Source: Pseudoxanthomonas sp. JBR18 (GTDB lineage Bacteria > Pseudomonadota > Gammaproteobacteria > Xanthomonadales > Xanthomonadaceae). From it: DNA of 64,000 nt. The notes under the pieces are model-generated. The model was given only the letters and a program-made list of their open reading frames with translations. It did no database searches and was not told where the DNA came from. Shown here piece by piece: positions 9,376 through 18,600 of this stretch (position 1 is its first letter; each line of letters begins with the position of its first letter). The position numbers were made by a program, and so were the translations under genes. The DNA is taken from NCBI RefSeq assembly GCF_028198165.1, contig NZ_CP116339.1:1991001-2055000 (forward strand). Reading direction: 5' to 3'.

Positions 9376-9430
9376 CGGTTTTGGTGACTTTTGCCGCGAC
9401 AAAAGTCACTCGCGCTGCAAGCGCGAAAGC
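9376..9430 (-). repeat. two-hairpin intergenic element, copy 2 (inverted)
   Basis: Read on the minus strand: GCTTTC, small stem CGCGC TTGCA GCGCG (9411-9425), a short joint, then large stem GTGACTTTTG TCGCGG CAAAAGTCAC (9384-9409), then CAAAACCG. All stem positions pair. The order and joints match copies 1 and 3, while the stem bases differ. Confidence 0.75.
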
Positions 9431-9532
9431 CTTGCACTTGTCGCGCCATCGGCGCGATGCCTTCCATCTCAATCAGGATGTCGAACGACATGCTCCGGTT
9501 ACGCGAGCCTGAAGCTGCGGGCAGGATCAAGA

Positions 9533-9589
9533 GCTTTCACGCCCTTCGGGCGCGACTTCCTTTTGTCGCGGCAAAAGGAAGCAAAACCG
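9533..9589 (+). repeat. two-hairpin intergenic element, copy 3
   Basis: GCTTTC, small stem CGCCC TTC GGGCG (9540-9552), CGAC joint, large stem CTTCCTTTTG TCGCGG CAAAAGGAAG (9556-9581), then CAAAACCG. It faces copy 2 across a spacer of about 100 bp. Confidence 0.75.
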
Positions 9590-9791
9590 CTTCTCGCCGG
9601 ACACGCGCCGATGCTACGCATCGGTTCCCTGCGCTCCTCGCAAAGCAGGGCACGGCGCCCAAACTCGCTGCGCTCAGACAGGGCGCCTCTTCGGCCCTGC
9701 TTCGCTGCGGTGCTCGGCGCGCTTTACGGCTCGGTCAGGTGAAGCACCAGCAGCAGCACCAGCACCAGCACCAGCACCAGCAACCGCAATG

Positions 9792-9841
<50 letters not shown>

Positions 9842-9878
9842 GCCAGGAACAGGGACAGGAACAGCGAGCGTGATGCGC

Positions 9879-11060
9879 TTAGAAGCGGGCGTTGACCGCG
9901 ACCTCAACCACCTCTTCCATTTGCCCCGCCTCCACCGCCAAGCACGGCGCCACGCGCAAACACGCCGGCTTGCGCGAACACATGATCCCGCGCTCCGCAA
10001 ACGCCGCAGCGACCGCATCCAACCGATCCGCCGGCACCCGTAATCCGGTGAGATGCGGCGCATGCCCCTCCGTCTTCCACGCAGACAGGCCCCGTGCCTC
10101 GAGTGCCGCATCCAGCGCGGCGGTCACCTCACCCAATGCGGCGGCGACGCGCGCCAATCCCCAGGCCCCAAGCTGCGCCAGTCCGCCGCAGGTCATCGCC
10201 AAGCGCAGTGGATCGGCCACACCGCCCGCGTCGAAGCGACGTGCGCCGGGCAGATAAGGCGGCGCGGCTTCCATCGGATAGACCCAGTCCGGACCCGGAT
10301 CCCGCGCGCCCCAGTGCTGTTCCAGCGGCACGCCTTCACACCGCCAGCGTGGCGACGCCCAAAGCCACGCCAGGCCGCTGGTCCCTAGCAGCCACTTGTA
10401 GCCGACCGAGACGATGAAATCCGGCCGCCACCGGGTCAGCTGCACGGGCAGCACGCCCAGACTCTGGCTGAGGTCCAGCACCAGCGCCGCACGGCGGTCC
10501 TGGACGGCGACGGCGATGGCATCCAGATCGAGCAGCTGCCCATCGTGCCAGTGGCAATGCGGCAGCGCGGCGATGGCCACGCGTGGCGTGTCGGCCAGCG
10601 TCCGCAGCACCGCGACGGTGATCGACTCGCCTTCGTGTGGCTTTACGACCGCGAGTTGTGCGCCGACCTCGCTGCATCGCTGCTGCCAGGCGAGCAGGTT
10701 GGAGGGGAATTGACCGTCCAGGACCAGCACGCGCTCGCCACGTTGCAGCGGCAGGTTGCGCGCGGCGGTGGCCACGCCATGGGCCGCCGAGGGCACCAGG
10801 GCCAGCCCGTCGACATCGGCTTCGAACAGCAGGTCGGCGGCCAGCGCGCGGGTGGCCTCGAGATGGCGCAGGAAGGACGCATAAGGCAGCCATCGCGGAT
10901 TGACCTCGGCCTCCAGCAAGGTGTGCGCGGCATCCAAGGTGTGTCGCAGGCGCGGGCTTTTTGCTGCACCGTCCAGGTATATGACGCCGGGCGGGAGGGC
11001 GAAGGCGGCGCTGCGCTGCGCCCACTGCAACGGCGGCGGCGATGGAAATGGGTCGGGCAT
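9879..11060 (-). CDS. class V aminotransferase-fold PLP enzyme, candidate EgtE-like C-S lyase
   Basis: 393 residues. The PLP lysine is K222 in SVGYKWLLG, and D196 and Q199 in LVLDLSQSLG fit the cofactor-contacting Asp and the stacking/phosphate site of the cysteine desulfurase/isopenicillin epimerase group. Its start faces egtB across a 71-bp gap, suggesting a shared divergent promoter region. In mycobacteria EgtE, a class V PLP enzyme, cleaves hercynylcysteine sulfoxide to ergothioneine, the step otherwise missing here. That assignment is inference from context; a desulfurase or another lyase is possible. Confidence 0.78.
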   Translation of the reverse strand: MPDPFPSPPPLQWAQRSAAFALPPGVIYLDGAAKSPRLRHTLDAAHTLLEAEVNPRWLPYASFLRHLEATRALAADLLFEADVDGLALVPSAAHGVATAARNLPLQRGERVLVLDGQFPSNLLAWQQRCSEVGAQLAVVKPHEGESITVAVLRTLADTPRVAIAALPHCHWHDGQLLDLDAIAVAVQDRRAALVLDLSQSLGVLPVQLTRWRPDFIVSVGYKWLLGTSGLAWLWASPRWRCEGVPLEQHWGARDPGPDWVYPMEAAPPYLPGARRFDAGGVADPLRLAMTCGGLAQLGAWGLARVAAALGEVTAALDAALEARGLSAWKTEGHAPHLTGLRVPADRLDAVAAAFAERGIMCSRKPACLRVAPCLAVEAGQMEEVVEVAVNARF

Positions 11061-11131
11061 CGATGCAGCTTAGCGAGGCGTGAAAACGGTGACGTAACGA
11101 GGCGTTCACCGCCTCCGCCTAGCATATCGCC

Positions 11132-12424
11132 ATGCATGCCATCGCCCCCGTGGACGCTTCCCCGCAACGCGACGCGCGTTCGGCCCTGCTGTTGCCGCAA
11201 TTCCTCGACATGCGTGCGCTGACGCGCACGCTGGCTGCGCCGCTCGGCGCCGAGGACGCCATGGTGCAGAGCATGGACGACGCCAGTCCGGCCAAGTGGC
11301 ACCTGGCGCACACGACCTGGTTCTTCGAGCGCTTCGTGCTGGCGCGCGATCCGCGGTACCAGGCCTTCGACCCGGCCTGGGACTACCTGTTCAACAGTTA
11401 CTACAACAGCGCCGGCCCGATGCACGCGCGGGCGCGGCGCGGCATGCTCTCGCGACCATCGCTGGCCCAGGTGTGGGACTACCGCAAGGCGGTCGAAGCG
11501 ACAATGGCTGAGCGCCTGCGCCAGCGCGCCCTGGACGAGGAGGCGCTGGATATCGTGCAGCTGGGCATCCAGCACGAGCAGCAGCACCAGGAACTGCTGC
11601 TCACCGACATCCGCCATGCGCTGTGGAGCAATCCGCTGCAGCCGGCCTACCGCGAGGACCTGCCCGTCGAGCGCGCAGGGCGCGCGCCCCTGCGCTGGTG
11701 CGCACGGGACGAGCAGATCGTCGAAATCGGTGCTGCGGCGTGGCCGGCGGCCGATGCGTTTGCTTACGACAATGAATCCCCGCGCCACCGCACCTTGGTG
11801 GCCGCTCATGCGCTGGCCAATCGCCCGGTGAGCAATGCCGAGTTCGCCGCCTTCATCGACGCAGGCGGCTACCGCGAGCCCGCGCACTGGCTCAGCGATG
11901 GCTGGGCCACGGTGCGCGCGCGCGGCTGGCAGCGGCCGCTTTACTGGCATGAGGATGGCGCGTGCGAATTCACCCTGGGCGGCTGGCGCGAGCGCGACCC
12001 CGATGCGCCGGTCAGCGGGCTGAGTTTGTTTGAGGCCGATGCGTTCGCGCGCTGGGCCGGCGCGCGCTTGCCGACCGAGGCCGAGTGGGAACTGGCGGCC
12101 AGCGGCGTGGCAGCTTCCGGAAACTTCGTCGAGAACGGCCTGCTGCATCCGCGCTCGCAGGCGGCGGCCGACGCCGGGATGTCGCAGCTGTTCGGCGATG
12201 TCTGGGAATGGACCGGTAGCGCCTATCTCCCGTATCCCGGCTTCGTGCCGTGGCCCGGTACGCTGGGCGAATACAACGGCAAGTTCATGAATGCGCAATG
12301 GGTGCTGCGGGGCGGAAGTTGCGCCACCTCCCGTACCCACATTCGCCCGACGTACCGCAACTTCTTTCCCTCCGACGCGCGCTGGCAGTTTGCCGGGATG
12401 CGCCTTGCCAAGGACGTGACCTGA
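11132..12424 (+). CDS. egtB: EgtB, ergothioneine-pathway sulfoxide synthase
   Basis: 430 residues. It is a non-haem iron enzyme that joins hercynine to a thiol (gamma-glutamylcysteine or cysteine) as a sulfoxide using O2. The N-terminal DinB-like domain carries the iron ligands: one of H57/H60 in KWHLAHTTWFFE, plus H148 and H152 in QHEQQHQELL. The C-terminal FGE/sulfatase-modifying domain (about 200-428) has LPTEAEWELA, FGDVWEWTGS and LRGGSCATS. The start follows a short leader opposite the PLP gene. One base separates its stop from the egtD start. Confidence 0.95.
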   Translation: MHAIAPVDASPQRDARSALLLPQFLDMRALTRTLAAPLGAEDAMVQSMDDASPAKWHLAHTTWFFERFVLARDPRYQAFDPAWDYLFNSYYNSAGPMHARARRGMLSRPSLAQVWDYRKAVEATMAERLRQRALDEEALDIVQLGIQHEQQHQELLLTDIRHALWSNPLQPAYREDLPVERAGRAPLRWCARDEQIVEIGAAAWPAADAFAYDNESPRHRTLVAAHALANRPVSNAEFAAFIDAGGYREPAHWLSDGWATVRARGWQRPLYWHEDGACEFTLGGWRERDPDAPVSGLSLFEADAFARWAGARLPTEAEWELAASGVAASGNFVENGLLHPRSQAAADAGMSQLFGDVWEWTGSAYLPYPGFVPWPGTLGEYNGKFMNAQWVLRGGSCATSRTHIRPTYRNFFPSDARWQFAGMRLAKDVT

Positions 12425-12425
12425 C

Positions 12426-13412
12426 GTGAATGCCGCTGCCTGTGCCCTGATGCGCGCCCGTGATGCGCTGACCGACCTGCGTCCCCAGCCCGACGACATC
12501 ACCGCCGATGCGTTGGCCGGACTGTCACAGACGCCCAAGACCCTGCCGTCCAAGTATTTCTACGACGCCGAGGGCTCGCGGCTGTTCGAGGCGATCACCC
12601 GCGAGCCCGAGTACTACCTCACCCGCACCGAGCTGGCGCTGCTGGAAGCGCGGTTGCCGTCCATCGCCCAGGCCATCGGACCGGGCGCGCACGTGGTTGA
12701 ATACGGCAGCGGCAGCGGTCGCAAGACCGAGTTGCTGCTCGATTGCCTGCGCGCTCCGGTGGCCTATACCCCGGTGGAGATCTCGCGCACGGCGGTGCTG
12801 GAAGCCACCGCGCGCTTGTCCCAGCAGTTCCCTGACCTGGAAATGCTACCGGTCTGCGCCGACTTCACCCAACCGCTATCCCTGCCCGAAAGCACGCGCC
12901 CGGCGCAACGCACGGTGATGTTCTTCCCCGGCTCGACCTTGGGCAATTTCACCGACGCCGGCGCGCTGGCGCTGCTGCGGGGCATGCGCCAGACGATGGG
13001 GGTCGGCGGCTGCGCGTTGGTCGGCATCGACCTGGACAAGGATCCGGCGTTGATCGAGGCCGCCTATAACGATGCCGCCGGCGTGACCGCAGCGTTCACC
13101 CTCAACCTGCTGGCGCGGCTGAACCGGGAGATCGGCAGCGACTTCGACCTGGACGCTTTCAGGCATCGGGCCGTGTATGTGCGCGAGCGCCTGCGCATCG
13201 AAACCTTCCTGGTCAGCCAGCGCCAGCAGACCGTGCACGTGGCCGGCCAGCCATTCGACTTTGCCGAAGGAGAGCCGATGCAGGTCGAATACAGCCACAA
13301 GTACACCGATGCCAGCTTCGCCGCGCTGGCAGCCAAGGCCGGGCTGAAGGTCACCCATGGCTGGAACGACGCGCAAGACTGGTTCGGCCTGCGGTTGCTG
13401 CAACCCGCCTGA
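12426..13412 (+). CDS. egtD: EgtD, L-histidine N-alpha-methyltransferase
   Basis: 328 residues, GTG start. It trimethylates histidine to hercynine with SAM, the first ergothioneine step. Diagnostic segments: PSKYFYDAEGSRLFEAI (41-57), PEYYLTRTE (61-69), the SAM loop EYGSGSGRKT (92-101), FFPGSTLGNF with the substrate-side Asn, and EYSHKY near the C-terminus with the Glu-x-Ser pair used for histidine recognition. It forms a two-gene operon with egtB. No egtA or egtC is in the window, so the thiol donor may be free cysteine or a glutamylcysteine made elsewhere. Confidence 0.96.
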   Translation: MNAAACALMRARDALTDLRPQPDDITADALAGLSQTPKTLPSKYFYDAEGSRLFEAITREPEYYLTRTELALLEARLPSIAQAIGPGAHVVEYGSGSGRKTELLLDCLRAPVAYTPVEISRTAVLEATARLSQQFPDLEMLPVCADFTQPLSLPESTRPAQRTVMFFPGSTLGNFTDAGALALLRGMRQTMGVGGCALVGIDLDKDPALIEAAYNDAAGVTAAFTLNLLARLNREIGSDFDLDAFRHRAVYVRERLRIETFLVSQRQQTVHVAGQPFDFAEGEPMQVEYSHKYTDASFAALAAKAGLKVTHGWNDAQDWFGLRLLQPA

Positions 13413-13415
13413 GGG

Positions 13416-13685
13416 ATGGCGGTTCCTTCCCAGGCCATCGGCGACACGCTCCTGAGGTTACTGGCTCAGCGCGATCCGAACGCCTCGTTGTGCCCGTCCG
13501 AAGTGGCGCGTGCGCTTAATGACGATGAAGATGGATGGCGCGCCCTCATGCCGCAGGTCCGCGAGGTAGCCGCGCTCATGATTGCCGACGGCCGCCTCCA
13601 GGCCTGCCAGCGCGGCCGCCCCGTGGACATCCATAGCGCCGTGGGCCCGATCCGGCTACGGCGCGGGCCGCGCTTCACGGAGTGA
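13416..13685 (+). CDS. DUF3253 protein, small winged-helix-like
   Basis: 89 residues, starting three bases after the egtD stop, so it probably belongs to the same transcript. CPSEVARAL, WRALMPQVREVAALMIADG, RGRPVDI and GPIRLR are the conserved blocks of DUF3253, a family of small basic proteins of unknown role whose predicted helices resemble a winged helix. A connection to ergothioneine is not supported beyond position. Its 3' end converges on ilvA with six bases between. Confidence 0.8.
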   Translation: MAVPSQAIGDTLLRLLAQRDPNASLCPSEVARALNDDEDGWRALMPQVREVAALMIADGRLQACQRGRPVDIHSAVGPIRLRRGPRFTE

Positions 13686-13691
13686 GTGGCT

Positions 13692-15236
13692 TCAGTTGCG
13701 CAGGAACAGCTGGTAGACCGGGTTATTGGTCTCTTCCACGTACGGATAGCCCAGCGCATCGAGGAAGCGCTGGAACGCGGCATCGTCCTTCGCCGGGACC
13801 TGCAGGCCGATCAGGGTGCGTCCGTAGTCCGCGCCCTGGTTGCGGTAGTGAAACAGGCTGATGTTCCAGGTTGGTTTGAGCAGGTTGAGGAACTTCAGCA
13901 GCGCGCCCGGGCGTTCGGGAAAGACGAAGCGCAGCAGGCGTTCGTCCTGGGCCAGGGCCGAGTGCCCGCCGACCATATGCCGCACGTGCTCCTTGGCCAA
14001 CTCGTCATGGGTCAGGTCCAGCGTGGCAAAGCCGTGGCGGATGAAGCTGGCGGCGATCTTCTCCGATTCACCCTTGCCGTGCGTGGTTAGCCCGACGAAC
14101 ACGTGCGCCTGGGCCGCATCGCTGATGCGGTAGTTGAACTCGGTGACATTGCGCGGGCCGCCGGGCAGGTGATCGACCAGTTCGCAGAAGCGGCGGAACG
14201 AACCACGCTCCTCGGGGATGGTCACCGCAAACAGCGCCTCACGCTCCTCGCCGACTTCGGCACGTTCGGCCACGAAGCGCAGCCGGTCGAAGTTCATGTT
14301 GGCCCCGCACAGGATGGCTGCGAACGTCGCGCCCTTGACCTTGTGCGTGGCCACGTACTGCTTGATCGCCGCCACCGCCATCGCCCCGGAGGGCTCGACG
14401 ATGCTGCGCGTATCGACGAAGACATCCTTGATCGCCGCGCACACCGCGTCGGTGTCGACGATGATGAAGTCATCCACCAGGTGCTTGGCGATGCGGAAGG
14501 TTTCCTCGCCCACCAGCTTCACCGCGGTGCCGTCGGCGAACAGGCCCACGTCATCCAGTGCCACGCGCTTGCGCGCAGCCACCGAGCGGGCCATCGCATC
14601 GGAATCGGCCATCTGGACGCCGATCACCTTGATCTCCGGGCGCACGGCCTTGATGTAGTTGGCCACCCCGGAGATCAGCCCGCCGCCGCCGATCGCCACG
14701 AACACCGCATCCAGCGGCCCCTGGTGCTGGCGCAGGATCTCCATGGCGATGGTGCCCTGGCCTGCGATCACGTCCGGGTCGTCGAACGGGTGCACGAAGG
14801 TCAGGCCCTGCTTGCGCTCCAGCGTCACCGCATGCTCGTAGGCATCCGAATAGCTCTCCCCGCGTAGCAGCACCTCGCCTCCCAGCGCCTTGACCGCATC
14901 GATCTTGAGTTGCGGGGTGGTCACCGGCATCACGATCACCGCGCGCGTGCCCAGCCGGTGCGCGCCCAGCGCCACGCCCTGGGCGTGGTTGCCGGCCGAC
15001 GCACAGATCACCCCGCGCTTGAGCTGCTCGGGGGTCAGGTGCGCCATCTTGTTGTACGCACCGCGCAGCTTGAAGCTGAAGACCGCCTGCTGGTCCTCGC
15101 GCTTGAGCAAGACCTTGTTGTGCAGGCGCTGGCTGAGGGTGCGGGCGGGCTCGAGGGACGATTCGACCGCCACGTCGTAGACGCGCGCGGTGAGGATCTT
15201 CTTGAGGTAGTCGGCGGGTTTGAGGGGCTTGCTCAT
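13692..15236 (-). CDS. ilvA: threonine ammonia-lyase, biosynthetic
   Basis: 514 residues, the usual length of biosynthetic IlvA. It converts threonine to 2-oxobutanoate plus ammonia, the entry step to isoleucine. The PLP lysine is K56 in FSFKLRGAYNK, the glycine loop is IGGGGLISG, and two ACT-like regulatory domains (about 330-514) confer isoleucine feedback. It stands alone here, without ilvC, ilvG or leuA next to it. Translation starts at ATG 15236, downstream of a gene-free stretch that carries an 11-bp inverted repeat. Confidence 0.96.
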   Translation of the reverse strand: MSKPLKPADYLKKILTARVYDVAVESSLEPARTLSQRLHNKVLLKREDQQAVFSFKLRGAYNKMAHLTPEQLKRGVICASAGNHAQGVALGAHRLGTRAVIVMPVTTPQLKIDAVKALGGEVLLRGESYSDAYEHAVTLERKQGLTFVHPFDDPDVIAGQGTIAMEILRQHQGPLDAVFVAIGGGGLISGVANYIKAVRPEIKVIGVQMADSDAMARSVAARKRVALDDVGLFADGTAVKLVGEETFRIAKHLVDDFIIVDTDAVCAAIKDVFVDTRSIVEPSGAMAVAAIKQYVATHKVKGATFAAILCGANMNFDRLRFVAERAEVGEEREALFAVTIPEERGSFRRFCELVDHLPGGPRNVTEFNYRISDAAQAHVFVGLTTHGKGESEKIAASFIRHGFATLDLTHDELAKEHVRHMVGGHSALAQDERLLRFVFPERPGALLKFLNLLKPTWNISLFHYRNQGADYGRTLIGLQVPAKDDAAFQRFLDALGYPYVEETNNPVYQLFLRN

Positions 15237-15674
15237 AGGGCCGTCATGCTACAGGCCAGGCGCACGCAACTGCGCCGTCGTTGCGGTTGCAACCAAGCGT
15301 GCTTGGCAGTGAGCCGTCATGTCGCCTGCGGCGGATTGCCGTGCGGTGCGGTGGGCCGCCTGCGCAGCGGTCAAGGCCGCGCGCCTGGGTGTCAGTCGCA
15401 GCCAGGCGCTGGAACGGGTGCTGGGGTCATCTTCAACCCGCTTGCTCCCGGGCCGACTGACACCGAGCTGGCTCGCGTCCATCGGCCTTCAGGCTCAGCA
15501 CGGGGTAGGGCGACCCCTCCAGTGTCCCGAGGGGCCGCGTCAGGACGCCCGAGGAGATCGCTCCGACGGTGACGTTCCTGCCGAGCACGCTGGCTTACCG
15601 ATCAGGTGCTTCATGTCGATGGCGGGGCTTCGAGCGGCAGGTCGTGTCCTGGCGTGGGTGGCTTGCTCCTCGGC
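15237..15674. other. 438-bp stretch without a supported gene
   Basis: It lies between the ilvA start and the end of the oxidoreductase gene. Open frames exist on both strands but none resembles a protein family. A perfect 11-bp inverted repeat (GGTGTCAGTCG at 15388-15398, CGACTGACACC at 15454-15464) is about 150-230 bp upstream of ilvA. The ilvA promoter must be here, but no confident -35/-10 pair was read. Confidence 0.5.
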
Positions 15675-18600
15675 TCAGGCGGCCTGGACGATGGGGATGG
15701 CCTTCGGATCGCACCACTGTTGCAGCAACCGGGCTTCCTCCGCCTTGGCCGTCTGCAGGTGACGCTCCTTGACGTGGCCGTAGCCGCGGATCTGCTCGGG
15801 AATGCTGGCGATGCGCACCGCCAGCGGCAGGCGCTGTGCATCCAGCGTGTCGAGCAGTCCAGCGACCGTGGCCCGGTAGTCGGCGATGAGCTGGCGCTCC
15901 ATGCGGCGCTCGGCGGTACGGCCGAAGACGTCGAACGTGCCGCCACGCAGAACCTTGAGCCTGGCCAACAGGCTGAACGCGCGCAGCATCCACGGGCCGT
16001 AGGCGCGCTTGGTCAGCTCGCCCTTCTCGTTCTTCTTGGCCAGCAGCGGCGGGGCGAGGTGGAGCTGCAGGGTGTAGTCGCCTTCGAATTGCTGCTCCAG
16101 CTGACGCTTGAACGCGCCGCTGGTGTACAGCCGCGCGACCTCGTACTCGTCCTTGTAGGCCATCAGCTTGAACAGATAGCGCGCCACCGCCTCGGTCAGC
16201 GCAGTGGCGCCTGGCGCCCGGGCGCTTTCGGCTTCGCGCACCTGGGCGACGAAGTCGGTGTAGTGCCTTGCGTAGGCGCTGTCCTGGTACTGCGCAAGGA
16301 AGGCGCTGCGTCGGGCGATGGCTTCGTCCAGCGTGCGCGACAGGCGCGCGTCATCCAGCGGCAAGGCAGTCGCGCCGTCGACGGTGGCTGCGGTAGTGTC
16401 GGGCAGGCCGCGCACGCTGCGCGCGTTGTCCGGGTTGCGTGGCGCGCTGGTCGCGCCCCATTCGGTCCCTTCCCACTCGCCCGGCGGCAGCACGCGCAGG
16501 TTGCGTGGCAGGTGTTCCTCGCGGGTGTCGGTGTTGCGTACGATGCCGGCCGCCTGCTGTACCGCAGGCAGATCGATGGCGGCCAGTCGGCCCCAGGCGA
16601 AGGCGGTCTTGTTCATCTCGATGGCCGCGCCGTTGAGTTCGATCGCGCGCATCAGCGCGTCGAACGAGATCGGCACCAGACCCTGCTGCCAGGCATAGCC
16701 AAGCATGAACAGATTGGTCGCGATCGCATCGCCCAGCAATGCGGTGGCCAGCTGGGTGGCATCGAGCAGCAGCGGATCGCGTCCGCCAAGGGCGACCTTG
16801 ACCCCGGCGATGATCTCGGCGGCGGGGAACTGCATGTCCGGATGGGTGGTGAAGGTGCCGGGCATGGCCTCGTAGGTGTTGAGCACCACCTGCGCGCGCT
16901 CGCCGCGCACCTTGGACAGCACCCAGTAGTCATTGACCACGACCATGTCGCAACCGAGCACCAGGTCGGCATCGCCGGCGGCGATGCGCACGGCATGGAT
17001 ATCCGACGGCTGGCGCGCGACGCGGATGTGCGTGGTGACCGCGCCTCCCTTCTGCGCCAAACCGGTTTGGTCGAGCACGCTGGCGCCCTTGCCTTCCAGA
17101 TGCCCGGCCATGCCCAGCAGTGCGCCGATGGTGACCACGCCGGTGCCGCCGACGCCGGTAATCAGGATGTTCCAGGGCGTCTGCAGGTCTGACTTGAATT
17201 CCGGGGCCGGCAGGTCGTCCAGCAGCGTGGCCGCATCGCTCTTCTTGCCCTTGCGCGGCTTGCCCCCATGCACGGTGACGAAGCTTGGACAGAACCCATT
17301 GACGCAGGAATAGTCCTTGTTGCAGTTGGACTGGTCGATGCTGCGTTTGCGGCCGAATTCGGTCTCCTTGGGCAGCACCGAGACGCAGAAACTCTTTTCC
17401 CCACAGTCGCCGCAGCCTTCGCACACCAGTGAGTTGATCAGCACGCGCTTGGGCGGATCGATGAGCTTGCCGCGCTTGCGACGGCGGCGCTTCTCGGTGG
17501 CGCAGGTCTGGTCATAGATCAGGATCGACACGCCCTTGACCTTGCGCAGCGCGTCCTGCACGGCGTCCAGCTCGCTGCGGTCGTGGAACCCGGTGTCGGC
17601 CGGGAACAGGTCGCGCCGACGCGACCACTTGGCGATGTCATCGGACACCAGCACGATGGTGTGCACGCCTTCGGCGCGCATCTGCGCGGCGATGTCCGGG
17701 ACGGTCAGCGTACCGTCCACCGGTTGCCCGCCGGTCATGGCGACCGCGTCGTTGTACAGGATCTTGTAGGTGATGTTGACGCCGCTGGCGATGGACTGGC
17801 GGATCGCCAGCGAGCCACTGTGGAAATAGGTGCCGTCGCCGAGGTTCTGGAACACATGCGGCGTGTCGGTGAACGGCGCCTGCCCGGACCAAGTCACGCC
17901 TTCCCCGCCCATATGGGTGAAGGTCTCGGTGTTGCGATCCATCCAGGTGACCATGTAGTGGCAACCGATCCCGCCCATCGCGCGCGAACCCTCGGGCACG
18001 ACCGTGGAGGTGTTGTGCGGGCAGCCGCTGCAGTAATGCGGCACGCGCGGGAAGCTGGCGCGGGGCAGGGCCATTTCCGCTTCCTTGGCCTCCATCCAGC
18101 GCAGGCGCTGCTCGATGGATTCCAGGCGCGCGAAGCGCTGGATGCGCGCGCCGATCACCCCGGCAATGGTGGCCGGGGTGAGTTCGCCGGTGGATGGCAG
18201 GATCCACTCGCCGGCCTCGTCGTACTTCCCCACGATGCTCGGGCGCGCGCCTGCGCTGGCCGGCCAGTTGTAGAACAGTTCCTTCATCTGGCGCTCGATG
18301 AACGCCTTCTTTTCCTCCACCACGACGATGTCGTCCAGTCCCCGCGCGAAGGCGGTGATGCCCACCGGTTCCAGCGGCCAGCTCATGCCGACCTTGTAGA
18401 CACGGATGCCGATCTGCGCACAGGCCGCCTCGTCCAGGCCCAGGTACTCCAGCGCCTGCAGCACGTCCAGATAGCTCTTGCCGGTGGTGACGATGCCTAG
18501 TCGCGCGCGCGGCGAATCCAGCACGATGCGGTCGATGCCGTTGGCGCGGGCGAAGGCCTGCGCCGCGGCGACCGCATAGCGGTGCAGGCGCATTTCCTGC

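Noticed and set aside
10643..12553. Long minus-strand frame opposite egtB
   Set aside because: Part of it repeats the PLP enzyme region in another frame and the rest is antisense to egtB; no independent support.
15319..15762. 147-codon plus-strand frame between ilvA and the oxidoreductase gene
   Set aside because: It overlaps the end of the oxidoreductase gene and shows no family features.
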